From Blasia pusilla (taxonomy: Eukaryota; Marchantiophyta; Marchantiopsida; Blasiales): a stretch of 64,000 nucleotides of DNA. The stretch spans positions 24,614,001 to 24,678,000 of the forward strand of contig CM114273.1 in NCBI GenBank assembly GCA_050084515.1. The letters run 5' to 3'. The translations under genes and the position numbers were made by a program. Each line of letters begins with the position of its first letter. Position 1 is the stretch's first letter. A model generated the notes under the pieces. It was given only the letters and a program-made list of their open reading frames with translations. It made no database searches and was not told the DNA's origin. This document shows positions 37,391 through 48,844 of this stretch, piece by piece.

Positions 37391-38514
37391 AGTGTCGTTG
37401 TTCGGAAGTATCGCGGCATGACCCTCAATGACCGTAAACCGTTAGGGCTATAGTCCACCTGTTGCTTTCCATGGATCCCGCGTGGAGAGAAGGACTTTGA
37501 GCTAGAGTATGGTGTATGAGCAACCTAAATGCCAGCCAAACGACGTCAAAGGGTGTGAATGTTCTCCATCCATGAGGAGAAGTAGCATTTCAACTAACCC
37601 CGGGAGATAGTATGGAGATATGAAGGGGTCTGAATGGAGGCGTTTATCCCATGAGACTATCCAGAAGTTTCCATGGATGACTTCCCCGTATGTGAAATCG
37701 ATCGGGGGATGGCCCAATCAGTAAATGAAATTTGATCCGCTTGTTAAACAAAATTTCCTCATCATTCGTCACTCTCTCCACCCGGAACTATAATCTCACA
37801 TACATGTCTTCGGCTACACTATGGAGTTGCAAATGTGGTGTGTGATACTTTAAACGTGTGACTTTGTTGTGATCTTTCTACTTATGAAAAGATTAGTACG
37901 GAAAATATAAAAGTGTTCGAAGAGTTTTTGTTAGTGTCTAGCCTATGAAGGAATGGGATTAATCATATGCACACAAATTCAAACAAATTTGTTGCTCGTA
38001 GCATTTGAAGCATTTTCTTACTGCCCCGTTGCCAAATGTCAAACAAAGACGTGTTTGCAAATCATGAAGGTACTCTCCCATAATAATATAGATTGTAATA
38101 TACTTCTACTAGCGCCTATTATGCTTTGTCACGAATAGCTTATACGCACATGCTTTGGGTGGGGGGACCAACAAGATGAGTCATGATTGTGGGCTAAAAG
38201 AGGATCTTAGTGGAAACACTAAGTCAGAACTTAGATGAGATAGTCGCAAGACTTAAGAGAAGTCGGATATCCCTCCCCCCAAAAGGAAGGTCAAGATGAG
38301 TGAGAAACCGATATCAAACCTAGAGACTCCAACGCGGAAAATTAAGTCGTGGGCGAAGACTAATCAAGACAAGTGCACGCCTTTAGATCAATCTTAAGAG
38401 AAGGGTGTGGAACAGCTCACAAAAACTTGGGAGCAATCGATAAGGGAGGCAAGCCGTCAGGTTACTCCTAGATAACGACAAGTGCCTTATGAATCATAAA
38501 TAGTCAAGACAGAT
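37391..38514. other. Intergenic DNA without recognised gene
   Basis: The only items seen are the 21-bp dispersed block at 38074-38094 and AG-rich low-complexity sequence at 38160-38480. No domain is recognisable on either strand. Confidence 0.5.
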
Positions 38515-38655
38515 TGGATTTACATTGGAATATTTTAGTACTTATCGTCTCAAGGTTTGGATGCCATGAGTTAGCATGGGATCGCGTGTGTTTGTCTGTA
38601 TATTCGATGATAATGATGTATATTATGTAGCGATGTGTATGCGCACTACATGAAT
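38515..38655 (-). repeat. LTR-like repeat segment, inverted copy
   Basis: This segment is the reverse complement, with moderate divergence, of 58636-58770 and of 59273-59390. Shared blocks include GTGCGCATACACAT, ATCCCATGCTAACTCATG and CATCCAAAC. It lies in the presumed LTR of the gypsy element ending at 39340, or is an independent insertion beside it. Confidence 0.7.
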
Positions 38656-39340
38656 CTTCGAGGTATTCCCCATCTCCCTTGTCACCAAATAGGATCAAAC
38701 GCACAACATGATGAACCCACCCTCTAGGAATAGCTTTTATCAAGAATAGACAATCACTTTTCATTTATGTATATTCGAAGCATAACCATTGCCACTCCAA
38801 TGCAAGTACCCATAGTTGACATTGCAAGTCTGACTCAAAATCACTTTAGTGACTAGATTACAAGCTTAGTGCAAGTCCTTGTAGTCGCAATGGTAGAATG
38901 GTTGTCTAGTCTTGTAAACAAATGGTTGTCCAGTCTTGTAAACCAATAATGACTCATAAAGATGCATGAGGTTGAGTAATCATCATTTGTTAGTTTTAGT
39001 TAAGTTAGAGTCTATGACGTGTAGCACATAAGTTTGAAATAACCAACCAATAAGAGAAAAAGACAAAGAACATGAGATAAAGATAAGAGTGGGGTCATAG
39101 GTTGGTGAAAACTAAAATAATGATGAGATTGGGGATAGATGCGATAAGATGAGATAAAGACATTAAAGTCCAAAGAAGATCCTCTCATGCTATGAGAAAA
39201 TGACACGTGGTAGAAGGATGGATAGAGTTAATTTGTCTTCATTGTACCTATCTATAAGTATACAAAGGAAGAGGAGAGGCCTCGAAGATCATTCTACCTT
39301 TGAGAAACTCTAGAGTGGTCTTATAAGATTGAGAGTTACA
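38656..39340 (+). mobile_element. Presumed 5' LTR of Ty3/gypsy element (right part)
   Basis: The interval ends in ACA one base before a primer-binding site, as an LTR should. A TATA-like box (CTATCTATAAGTATACAA near 39248) lies about 90 bp before that end and may start the transcript. The left boundary is not resolved because the 3' LTR is not in the window. Confidence 0.55.
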
Positions 39341-39341
39341 A

Positions 39342-39353
39342 TGGTATCAGAGC
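39342..39353 (+). other. Primer-binding site (initiator tRNA-Met)
   Basis: TGGTATCAGAGC is complementary to the 3' end of plant initiator methionine tRNA and is the standard minus-strand priming site of many plant LTR retrotransposons. It marks the LTR/internal boundary. Confidence 0.88.
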
Positions 39354-39955
39354 AAGGTTGCTCTTCCAACAAGAATGGATTATCCCTCTTGGAAGAATAA
39401 TCAAATAATGATATATTGTTGAGAGTTAAATAAGCTTGTTAGAGGCTAGCAATTGCTATTGAGCTACAAGTAGAGTAAGGGGGATGGTTTGTTATGTAGA
39501 TAATGGATAGAGGAGGATAGAGACTAACTTATAAATCTAATCACCATCAAACTCTTATATGTATATAGACAATAGTTCACAAGGTACCTCGTATATCACT
39601 TTGGCAAAGTTTTCATGACACAAGTGATGGAGTCTCACTTTCTTATGATCCTCTCAATTGTTACATATGATCGTGTGTGGGATTGTACTATTTAGATGTT
39701 GTTTTAAATGGGATATGGGGAATGGATTTGAAAAGGCCCCCGTGAATATCTTTTAACACTCGATGTATTTTTGATGTGGTTTGTCAACCCAAGGTAGCAT
39801 ATAGAGAATTTATGATGAGGAGGTTTGGTCAAGTATTATGATGTAGTCATTGCGTTAACATTGCCTTTTGTAATCCCTATTGTGCGAAATTGGCAAGTGT
39901 ATATCTTGACCTCATATTAAAGTGGTAGTAAAGAATCAATGGAAATTTAGAGTGA

Positions 39956-41078
39956 TTGGAAGAAAATTTAAGGGATAGGATTCGTGAATTGAGAGAGTTG
40001 AGAGTTGCATTCAATCAAGGTCAAAACCAAGTCCAAGAATTAGCACAAGAAGTTGCTTCAGTCATAAACATGAGAGTAGAGAGAGTTCTTTCAACAAGTG
40101 GGATGGGAATGGAAACCACGAGTGTCTTGACTTCTAGGGAGAATGAGGAAACCTTTAAGGGCACGAGCATTAGAGATCCAAGCAACATAAAGATTGAAAG
40201 AGATGAATGCCCAAGCATCATTCACATTGAAAATGGCAAAGGTATGCAAGGTAGAATCGTACAAAAGAAGTCGAGTTATCGGGGATCCCTTTTCAACATC
40301 GATGATCATATTGTAGGGATGTTTGTAAGATCCTGGCTAAAAGATCGAGAATTGACATGGTATCAAGGATGAGAGAGATCCTTGATTGAAGTAAGTAAAA
40401 AAGTCACATGGAGTGGAATGAAGCAAGGGCTACTGCAAAATTTCCAAGTTGTGAATCCCATCCTCACCGCTAGAATGAAACTATCGCGATTGGAGTAGAA
40501 AAGTAGTGTGGAGGACTACAACGAGGATTTTTGTGACTTACACATACAAATCCGCAACATCAGTGGGACAAAATCCCTCAATCTATTCAAGAGAGGTTTG
40601 AAAAAGAAGGTACATCAAGAAGTAATTGGAGATAATCCGAAGGATATCAATGAAGCAATCGTATGAGCCCAACATATGGAAAATGTGTATGAAAGAGGAG
40701 GAGAGGTAGTTGCTCCCATGAACAACCACTATGCATCCACATCCATGGAGTTGGATACCCTTTGAGCACGAGATGGTTATGCACCACGAATGTTTAATGA
40801 AAGGGTACCAATGGAGAGAGATCGGAACCCCAACATACAAGGGATCGCTCCTAGAATTGACAGGCCTCGGGTTCTTAGAGGAGGAAGAGAATTTGAAATC
40901 CGAAGAGATACAAGCCAACGTTGTGAGTGTAATAGATATGGTCATATAGCCATAATATTTTGCTTTCGTAGGCTCGGAAATAGGCCATATTGTTGCCCTC
41001 TTAATTATCTTAAAAGAGGACACATGCATGAAGATGACAAAGAAGGGGGATCTCAAGGAAATACCAACCACTAGTAAT
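39956..41078 (+). pseudogene. Ty3/gypsy gag (capsid and zinc knuckle), decayed
   Basis: The reading begins with a charged, probably coiled N-terminus (about 39956-40110) and continues with a retrotransposon gag capsid segment (S-W-L-K-D-R-E-L-T-W-Y-Q-G near 40335, then S-V-E-D-Y-N-E-D-F and F-K-R-G-L). It ends in a degenerate zinc knuckle (C-E-C-N-R-Y-G-H-I-A near 40920-40955). Stops near 40371, 40497, 40665 and 40764, plus frameshifts, show that it is dead. The capsid would form the virus-like particle in the parent element. The sequence is cut 18 bp after its last readable part by the CACTA transposon, and protease continues at 57716. Confidence 0.85.
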
Positions 41079-41095
41079 CTCATCTCGTGGACATA

Positions 41096-41330
41096 CACTA
41101 GAAGAAATGGGTGGTTTTTCTGACTAGACTTTAAATGACTCATCAAAAGAATGACTCAAATTATGACTTAAATGATTTAGTCATCAAATTTAGGGTCGTA
41201 CAACTCACCGAGTCATCTGCTTATGACTAACATAGTTATCAATATCCTTTAGTAGAGACGAGTCATACTTGTTTTACTCGCCCAATAAAGATGAGTCATA
41301 AACAATGACTGATATATTTAAATGATTTAA
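41096..41330 (+). repeat. CACTA left terminal inverted repeat and subterminal repeats
   Basis: The first 13 bp form the terminal inverted repeat. The next 230 bp contain about ten ATGACT, GAGTCAT or TAGTCAT motifs in both orientations. In En/Spm such subterminal motifs are bound by the TNPA-like protein to bring the ends together. Confidence 0.85.
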
Positions 41331-41339
41331 TGCTCTATT

Positions 41340-44300
41340 AGGTAGGGATTATTCGAAGCCGTTGTGTCATTTTCATGTTAACATGGCAATATCTTTTCAT
41401 CTAACCATTAGATAGAGATAAAACTTGGCACTAGAATTTTTGTTAAGTTTTTGCACTACTTGAACGGTTTGGATCTTCTATTTAACACCCCATGCTCCTA
41501 CCAAAAATGAAACATCTCCTTTGGCGTTTATGATTTGTAAATCCATATGTGAGTGGTAATTTGGAGTTTTTTTCTTTCCCCCTTATTTCCTGGTATTGGG
41601 GTGCCCCTATGGAAAAAGTTTATTGATTTTTAGAACACTTGGTGAGGGGAGGGGGGAGAGAATGGGATGTCAAGAAGGAGGAGGAGGCCTTTGAGTACGA
41701 ATGTTGGGAGTTGTATGTCATATTAACATGTATCTATCTTTTCATCGAACCATAATATGGTGATGAAACGTGGCACTGACTTTTCTCTTAATTATTTGCA
41801 CTACTTGAACGGTTATGATATGCTATTTATCCCCCTATTATCCCACCAAAAATGAAACACCTCCTTTGGGATTTATGATTTTTAAATCCATGTATGAGTG
41901 GTCATTTGGAGTTTTTTCTTTTCCCCTTTGCTCTAGGTGTTGGGATGCCCCTCAAGGAAATGTATCTTGATTTTTGGCATCCTTGGTGAGACTTGGTGAT
42001 GAAGAGGAGGGCTAACAAAATGGATATGCAAGAGGAATAAAAGCAAAACACAAGTAATCTCCAATTAAAGGAAGATCCAATCTCTCTCTACACAATCTCA
42101 CACCATAGCTCTCAAAGGTGTGCACTCTCTCTCATGTCAAACCAAACCCACTCTCCTAATGAGAGGCTTGGGTTACACTCACAAGGCAAGGGACCATAGC
42201 TCCGCCGCCTCATGCCAAGAGCTTCAACAAAGAGAGAATGAGCTCTCAAACTCTCTCTCCTTGGGATATATATCCCTCCCCTCTCCCAAGCTCTCTCCAT
42301 GGTAACATATTCTCCCAAGTCACCTCTTTGGCTCTTGACCTGATGTAGGAGGTCAAGGGCCACTTACCAAAAAATAGAAAGTCAATCATATACTCAAAAT
42401 GGTACTTACCTGAAATAGTAAGTTCCTCAATATGGCTCCAAATGAGCCAAAACGAAGGGGAAACCTTCTCTCTCAGGTTTCTCGGGGCCTCAGCAGGTCA
42501 TCCTCGACCTCCTAGGCCTGTCCTCCACTACTCTTGAAGACGCTCTACTAGATCTCACTGATATATCCTAAAGGACGTGACAAAGGCAAAACACGAATAA
42601 TGATTCAAGTGTTAGTTCAATTTTGATGTTTGCACTCTAGCATCTTGACTTTCCACCGTTGGATGTAGCTGAAATAAAAGGAATATGGAGATGAGAAGGC
42701 CCTTTTACTTTGGTACGGTGTGGATTTTCCATATCGTATCCATGCTCAATTTAAAATTGGGAAATCATGTTTAGGGTATATGATTTTTTTTCCCCTCTTT
42801 GGGTGTCCATTTCAAGATTTTCTTTTTCCATTGGTATAGTATCACATAAGTACATCTTGTGAAAAATTTTCATGATTTATAGGCATGGTGATGAAGAGGA
42901 AGGCCAAGCAAATAGAGATGTAAGACAAAGAAAGGCAAAACACAAGTAATGTTCCAAAAGTTAGTTGAATGTTGATGTTTGCACTCTAGTATCTTGACTT
43001 CCCACCGTTGGATGGAGTTGAAACATTAGAACTATAGAGATGAGAAGGCCCTTTTACTTTTGGGCGGTGTGGATTTTCCATATCCTACTTCATGCTCAAT
43101 TTAAAAATGGGAAACATTGTTTAAGGTTTATGATTTTTAATTCCCAAACCAGGGGTCCATTTGGATCTTTTCTTTGTCCATTGGTATAGTAACACCTAAG
43201 TACATATTGTGACAATTTTTTAGGATTTATGGACTTGGTGATGAAGAGGGGTGCCAACAAAATGGATATGAAAGAGGAATAAAGGCAAAACATCAATAAT
43301 GTCCCAAGAGCTAGTTAAATTTTGATGTTTATATTCTAGCATCTTGACTTCCCACCGTTGGATGGAACTGAAAAAATAAGGAATATGGACATGAGAAGGC
43401 CCTTTTGCTTTTGGATGTGTGGATTTTCCATATCTTACTCCCTGCTCACTTTAAAATGGGAAATAGTATTTAGCGTTTATGATTTTTTATTCCCTGTTTG
43501 GGTGTCCATTTCAAGATTTTATTTTTCCATTGGTATAGTAACACATAAGTACATTTTGTGACAAAGTTTCATGATATATAGACACAATTATGAAGAGGAG
43601 GGCCAAGCAAATGGAGATGAAAGACGAAGAAAGGCAAAACACGAATAATGATCCAAGTGTTAGTTCAATTTTCATGTTTGCACTCTAGCATCTTGACTTC
43701 CCACCGTTGGATGGAGCTGAAACATAGGGAATATGGAGATGAAAAGGCGTTGTTATTTTTGGCGTAGTTATGTTCGAGTCGTGATGTTATTTTCATTGGA
43801 GTCATGAAGTTTATTTTTCTCCCACCATTGGATGGTAATGAAACCTTGCCCACACCAAGGCCTTAAATCCCTCCACATGGTGAATGGTTCAGATCTGCTA
43901 GTTAGCTCTCCATGCTCAAACCAAAAATGAAAGATCAGTTTTAGGGTTTACAATTTTTAATTCCATGTGTGAATGGTCATTTGTAATTTTTTCTTTTGAT
44001 CTGTGTTCATGGAGTTGGGTTGCTCCCTTGGGAAGAGTTTCAAGATTTTAGGACTCATGGTTAAGGAGAAGGGGAGAAAATGATGGATCAAGAAGAAGGA
44101 CGAGGACTTTGAATAGTTTCGTTCCAAGGCGTTGTATTATTTTCATGGTAACATAGTGGTTTATTTTCTTTCCACCATTGGATGGGGATGAATATTTTTC
44201 CTAGCCTTGATATTAGATTTCTCGAAAACTTCGACGGTTCAGATCTTTGATTGAAGCTCCCATGCTAATACCAAAAATCAGAAACCTTATTTAGGGTTTA

Positions 44301-45290
44301 CGGTTTTTAATACCATATGTGAGTGGTCATTTGTAATTTTTTATTTTGGCTTGTATTCCTCAAAATGGGTTGCCTCCAAGGGAAAAGTTTCAAGATTTAA
44401 GGAGGAGGAGGAGGTTGAGGAAGAGAGGAGAAAATGATGGATCAAGAAGGAGGACGAGGACTTTGAGTAGTCTTTTTCTTAGGCATTGTCTCATTTTCAT
44501 CATAACATGGTGATAACTTTGTTTTCCACCATTGGATGTGGATGAATATTTTTCAGAGACTGTCCATTAATGTCCCCCACAACTTCAATGGTTCAGATCT
44601 ACAAGTTAGCTCTCCATGCTGAAACCTAAAATGGGAGACCGGTTTTAGGGTTTATGATTTTTAGTTCGGTGTGTGAGTGGTGATTTGATATTTTTTCTTT
44701 TTTTCTCTGTTCCTGGGTTAAGGGTGCCATGTTCGAAAAAAGTTTCATGATTTTTGGGCCCCATGTGGAGGGTGCAGGGTACAAAATGACAAGCCAAGAA
44801 GGAGTAAGAGGACGTTGAGTAGGATTCTTTGAAGTCCTTGTGGCATTTTCATGTTATGATGGAGTTATCTCTTGCTTTCACCATTGGATGGTGATGAAAC
44901 CTAGCACACAAGGAGGCCTTACATCTGTCCACATGGTCAACGGTTCAGATCCGCGAGTTAGCTCTCCATGCTCCAACCAAAAATGGATGACCGGTTTTAG
45001 GGTTTACGATTTTTAGTTATGTGTGTGAGTGGTTATTTGAAGTTTGTTCTTTTTCCATCTATTTTTGGGTTAGGGGTTCCATCCTCAAAAAAATTTCATG
45101 ATTTTTGGGCCGCATGTGGAGTGTGGAGGGTAGAAAAAGAGGGGTCAAGAGTGAGATTATTTCGAGTCATTGTGACATTTTCATGTTATCATGGAGTGAA
45201 CGACTGGTACCACCGTTGGATGGTGATGAAACCTGCCACAAATGAAGGCCTTAAATCCGTCCACAACTTCAATGGTTCAGATCTGCGAGT
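41340..45290 (+). repeat. Diverged tandem array of about 350-bp units inside the CACTA
   Basis: A block reading CCACCGTTGGATG or CACCATTGGATG recurs near 42653, 43008, 43354, 43701, 43813, 44173, 44529, 44880 and 45211, mostly 332-357 bp apart. Each unit also holds AAAAATG(A)AA, a TTTATGATTTTTA-like block, GTGAGTGGTCATTTG-like and AAGTTTCATGATTTTTGG-like blocks. Two further units lie at 41340-42000, left of the LTR-like insertion. No coding potential is seen. Confidence 0.8.
42060..42585 (+). repeat. Solo LTR-like insertion within the CACTA array
   Basis: About 500 bp is closely similar to 58752-59255 in the same orientation, including ACCAAACCCACTCTCCTAAT, CATAGCTCCGCCGCCTCATG and GACCTGATGTAGGAGGT. 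It interrupts the 350-bp array: AAAGCAAAACACAAGTAAT on its left and AAAGGCAAAACACGAATAAT on its right come from the same array position. It may be a solo LTR. Confidence 0.7.
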
Positions 45291-45570
45291 TAGACCCCTA
45301 GTTACGATTTTCAATTACATCCCGAGTTGCAATTTTTCAATATACCCCGAGCAAAATGAGTCGAATAATCTTCCATATTGTGTTGGAAATAAAAGTGAGA
45401 TGGTCCTAGGGCAAAGGCTGTTAAAAATTTGTCTATGTCAGGAAAAGGAATGTTGATGTGGCATGGAAGAGAATGATGATGTGGCATGGAATGTTTCGAT
45501 TCCCACTCATTTTTTCGTCCCAAAGTGTGTGTGTGCCGGGAGAGAGTGAGCAGAGAGTGCACCGGACTAT

Positions 45571-45750
45571 GGGACGTTCAGAATATTCGGAGTTCACAGG
45601 CGGGAGTGGAGAGTTTGGAGGTCGGGAGTGGAGAGTTCGGAGGTCGGGAGTGGGAAGTTTGAGAGTGCACTGAAGTGTGGGACATTCAGAATGTTCGGAG
45701 TTCACAGGCGGGAGTGGAGAGTTTGGAGGTCGGGAGTGGGAAGTTTGAAG
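45571..45750 (+). repeat. 108-bp tandem duplication with internal GGAGAGTTTGGAGGTCGGGA units
   Basis: GGGACGTTCAGAATATTCGG at 45571 recurs, slightly changed, at 45679. Within each unit a 21-22 bp GA-rich motif is repeated two or three times. It lies in the left, non-coding part of the CACTA element. Confidence 0.8.
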
Positions 45751-46361
45751 ATCAGTGGGAGTGAGGCGGTCGAAAAAGAGAGGGTGTTTTTTCAGGTGTT
45801 TCTCCTCTAGTTCATGGACGTCTGTGACGCGTCCTTACCTCGTTTACTATCATTTCTGGTCGAAAGATTGTGGACTCTTGAGCGAGCAAAGGTCATTTCC
45901 TCCATGCACATTTTCAGGCGCATTTGAAGCCGCCATTTTGCTCCATCTTCAGCAGTTGAGGTGTGCCGAATCGGTGTCTTACGGATTTACGCGCTGCCTC
46001 GGATATGTCTCGCCGGCTGATGAGATTTGTAGCAGTGATTGTGATTACTTGATCGCCCACCACCTTCTTCATCCCTTGTTGACCTGTGCGACTCTTGTCC
46101 ACCTTATAGCTTATGTGCACTGCGAGTTGTAAGTTGAAGGCTGGAGCTGAGTGAATTCCTCATGCGAGCTCGCTGATCATTGTTTTGAGTCAAGACTCTG
46201 TTCGTGGTGGATTTTCTGCTGAAGCAACAAGTTGGGTTTGCTCAGTTGGTGAGGGTCGCTTCCGTCTCCGCTTGCTGCATTTGCCATCTAGAGCAATTCT
46301 TTGTTGCTGCTCTCCTTTTGATACGTAATCAGGCACATGGCTCTCTGAAGTTTTCATCGTC

Positions 46362-46463
<102 letters not shown>

Positions 46464-47763
46464 TGTGGAAATGAGATTGTGGCGACTGAGGGAATTAGAC
46501 GACGATGAAGTGGGATGATGATGTTGCTACTACGGCCGCGTAACAGTAGAGGATGGACGAGAGAAGGCATCTGAGGAAGATGAGTTCAAATTCTACAATG
46601 CAGCCCCATTGTAAGCTCGCGCGTCCCATCGTACTGTGCACCAAGGGGCTGCTGGAACGAGGAGTTGTATGGTGTGGATGGAGTTTGTTAGAAGGCGTGA
46701 GAGTCGGGGGGGTAGAAAGGTAGGATTGGAAAAAGGGAGTGGAGGCTGCAGGATTGAGAGTCTTTGATGCTATCTTGCCCCTCATGCATGGGGCCAACAC
46801 CCTTCCAATTACTCGGGCGAATTGTGCAGCAGTTGAGAATTTCCGCTCGTTGATACGTCTGTCCTCTTCTGGTTTGCGATAGTCGGTGGGAGGTTTTATG
46901 CATGAGGTTTTTCTATGTAGGATGGTGAAGTTTTCGGTTTGATGGAAGGGGGAATCCATTGGGTGCGATATGTGCTTGCCTGATTGCTTGTTTGCTTGAC
47001 TTTTTTCCAGGGGGATCCACGAGCGGGTGGGGCCTAAAGCTCTGCTGGGTGGGAGTTCATGCTCTCTGTGTTGCGCTTCTCCTCGTGCTAGATTATGATA
47101 TGCGTCGGCACACTCTACACTTCTCTTGGTGAGTTCTGGGCCTATTCCTTCCGCCCGTATTTAAGATCGCTTGTTGTCATCATTCATGGAATTGCACGGT
47201 CTTGCGTGGGCGAATTGCTCCCTCAGACGTCTTTGACGCACAACGATTTTAAGATTTGAGAATGTATGAAGAAGTTGATTTTAGCGTCCATAGAGATCTG
47301 AGGTTGGGACAAAAATAGGACTATGTGGATAGGTAGAAGTAGAGCCAGGCCAGGAGGTAGCGGGGAACTGTCCATAAGAACATGACAGTGCCAATTTTCT
47401 GGGAATTGAGCCCACCTAACGCAAGCCTTTGAGAATTCGTGCTCATTGAATTTATCTACTTCACGAATAAACGTAACGAGAAACTTCTGGCAACCGAGAC
47501 TTCTCGGGTTTATTGGGAAGAGAGCGAGTGAAGTTGTGAGTCGAGCTAAGAATACTTGTTGAAAAGACTGGACCGAGTAGGAGCCCAAGGCTGATTCATC
47601 ATACTGATTCGAAAGACAACTTATTGGGAGGTAGCCTTGCAAGCTTTGGTTTGAAGTCGCTGATTTGTTTGAGTTGGGTGCAGGTATGCGGGACTTTATT
47701 ATATGCTACTACTTTTTATTGTCTAGCAATACTACTATACTGTGGGCTCATCTCCCGGGTATG

Positions 47764-47868
<105 letters not shown>

Positions 47869-47874
47869 GCCTCT

Positions 47875-48120
47875 CAGTTCCAAATTGGACTTGGAGTTCA
47901 GTAGCCTTTATTCATTACCCAAAGCTACTGCACTGGTAAGTAATATCTATTGGGGATCCCAATCAGGTAAAGTAGATGGTCTGGCGAATAGTTTCTTGGA
48001 TGACACTTGGAAGCTCCGCATAAACACGTTGTTCGGTCAGCACTCACACTACATGAGAGTGTCTCCCTCCTCTCATATGGTATCTTCTGCACTTTCTTGT
48101 CTTTCTACACCCATCCCATC
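47875..48120 (+). mobile_element. LINE A 3'-tail fragment inside the CACTA
   Basis: This matches the tail units at 22500-22720 and 22840-23060, sharing CAGGTAAAGTAGATGGT, GACACTTGGAAGCTCCGCA and GAGTGTCTCCCTCCTCTCAT. It encodes the same ORF2 C-terminal residues (V-S-N-I-Y-W-G, T-W-K-L, L-F-G-Q-H-S-H-Y-M-R). It stops at CACCCATCCCATCAAG, short of the ATTC tail. Confidence 0.8.
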
Positions 48121-48844
48121 AAGAAGCGCTTTCTTGCTTTCCATACATTAGAACTATTTTTTATATATATACATATCGTGCCCACCATGGAATTGGTTGA
48201 ATTTGGCTCAAGTTGTGTTGTGTATCAGGTACAAGAGCAAAGGAAGACTCAAATATCACGGAGGAGACCAAGACATTCACTCCTTGACCTACCAAGTACT
48301 TACTTGTACGTCACTCTTCTCCTTATTCTCCTTGCACCTTCACGTAGGTAAGTCACTTGCTTTAGTCGTTAATTTGATGTGAGTGTAAGGTAAAATACTA
48401 TGGTCACTCACAAAAGATTAGCTTTATAGTTTGTTTGTCTAGATCTTCGCTGGAAACATTTATTAGACTAGGGCCATGATGAAGTGTACATATCAAAGGA
48501 TTGAGTTATTATCTAAAGTTGGGTGTGTTACATTTGTCATTCAGGAATGTCGTTGGAAGCGTTGGACCACATCGGTGAGGATTGTTAGTGATGATTGAGA
48601 TTTCCATCGAGATAAGAACCAGGTTAGGTATATGTGCCTTATCATAATTGTCTTGACTTTACGTCGGTATGCATTCAGATGATAGCTCGTAGAGCCGTGG
48701 TTTATGGAATTCGTTATTGAGGCAAGATGTCATGGTTTTGGATGTGTTTGGAATGTTTCAGTTCACAGTTTGCGGAAATTTGCTTCCAATCCCCTTAGAA
48801 TGGATTTGAACCACCTAGTTAGAGTAAAGGCACACGATTCCAAG

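Noticed and set aside
40583-41146. 187-codon minus-strand ORF
   Set aside because: It is antisense to the decayed gypsy gag, ends over the CACTA left terminus and has no domain.
41340-45290. CRISPR-like array
   Set aside because: The repeats are about 350 bp, diverged and in a plant transposon; no short direct repeats with regular spacers occur anywhere in the window.
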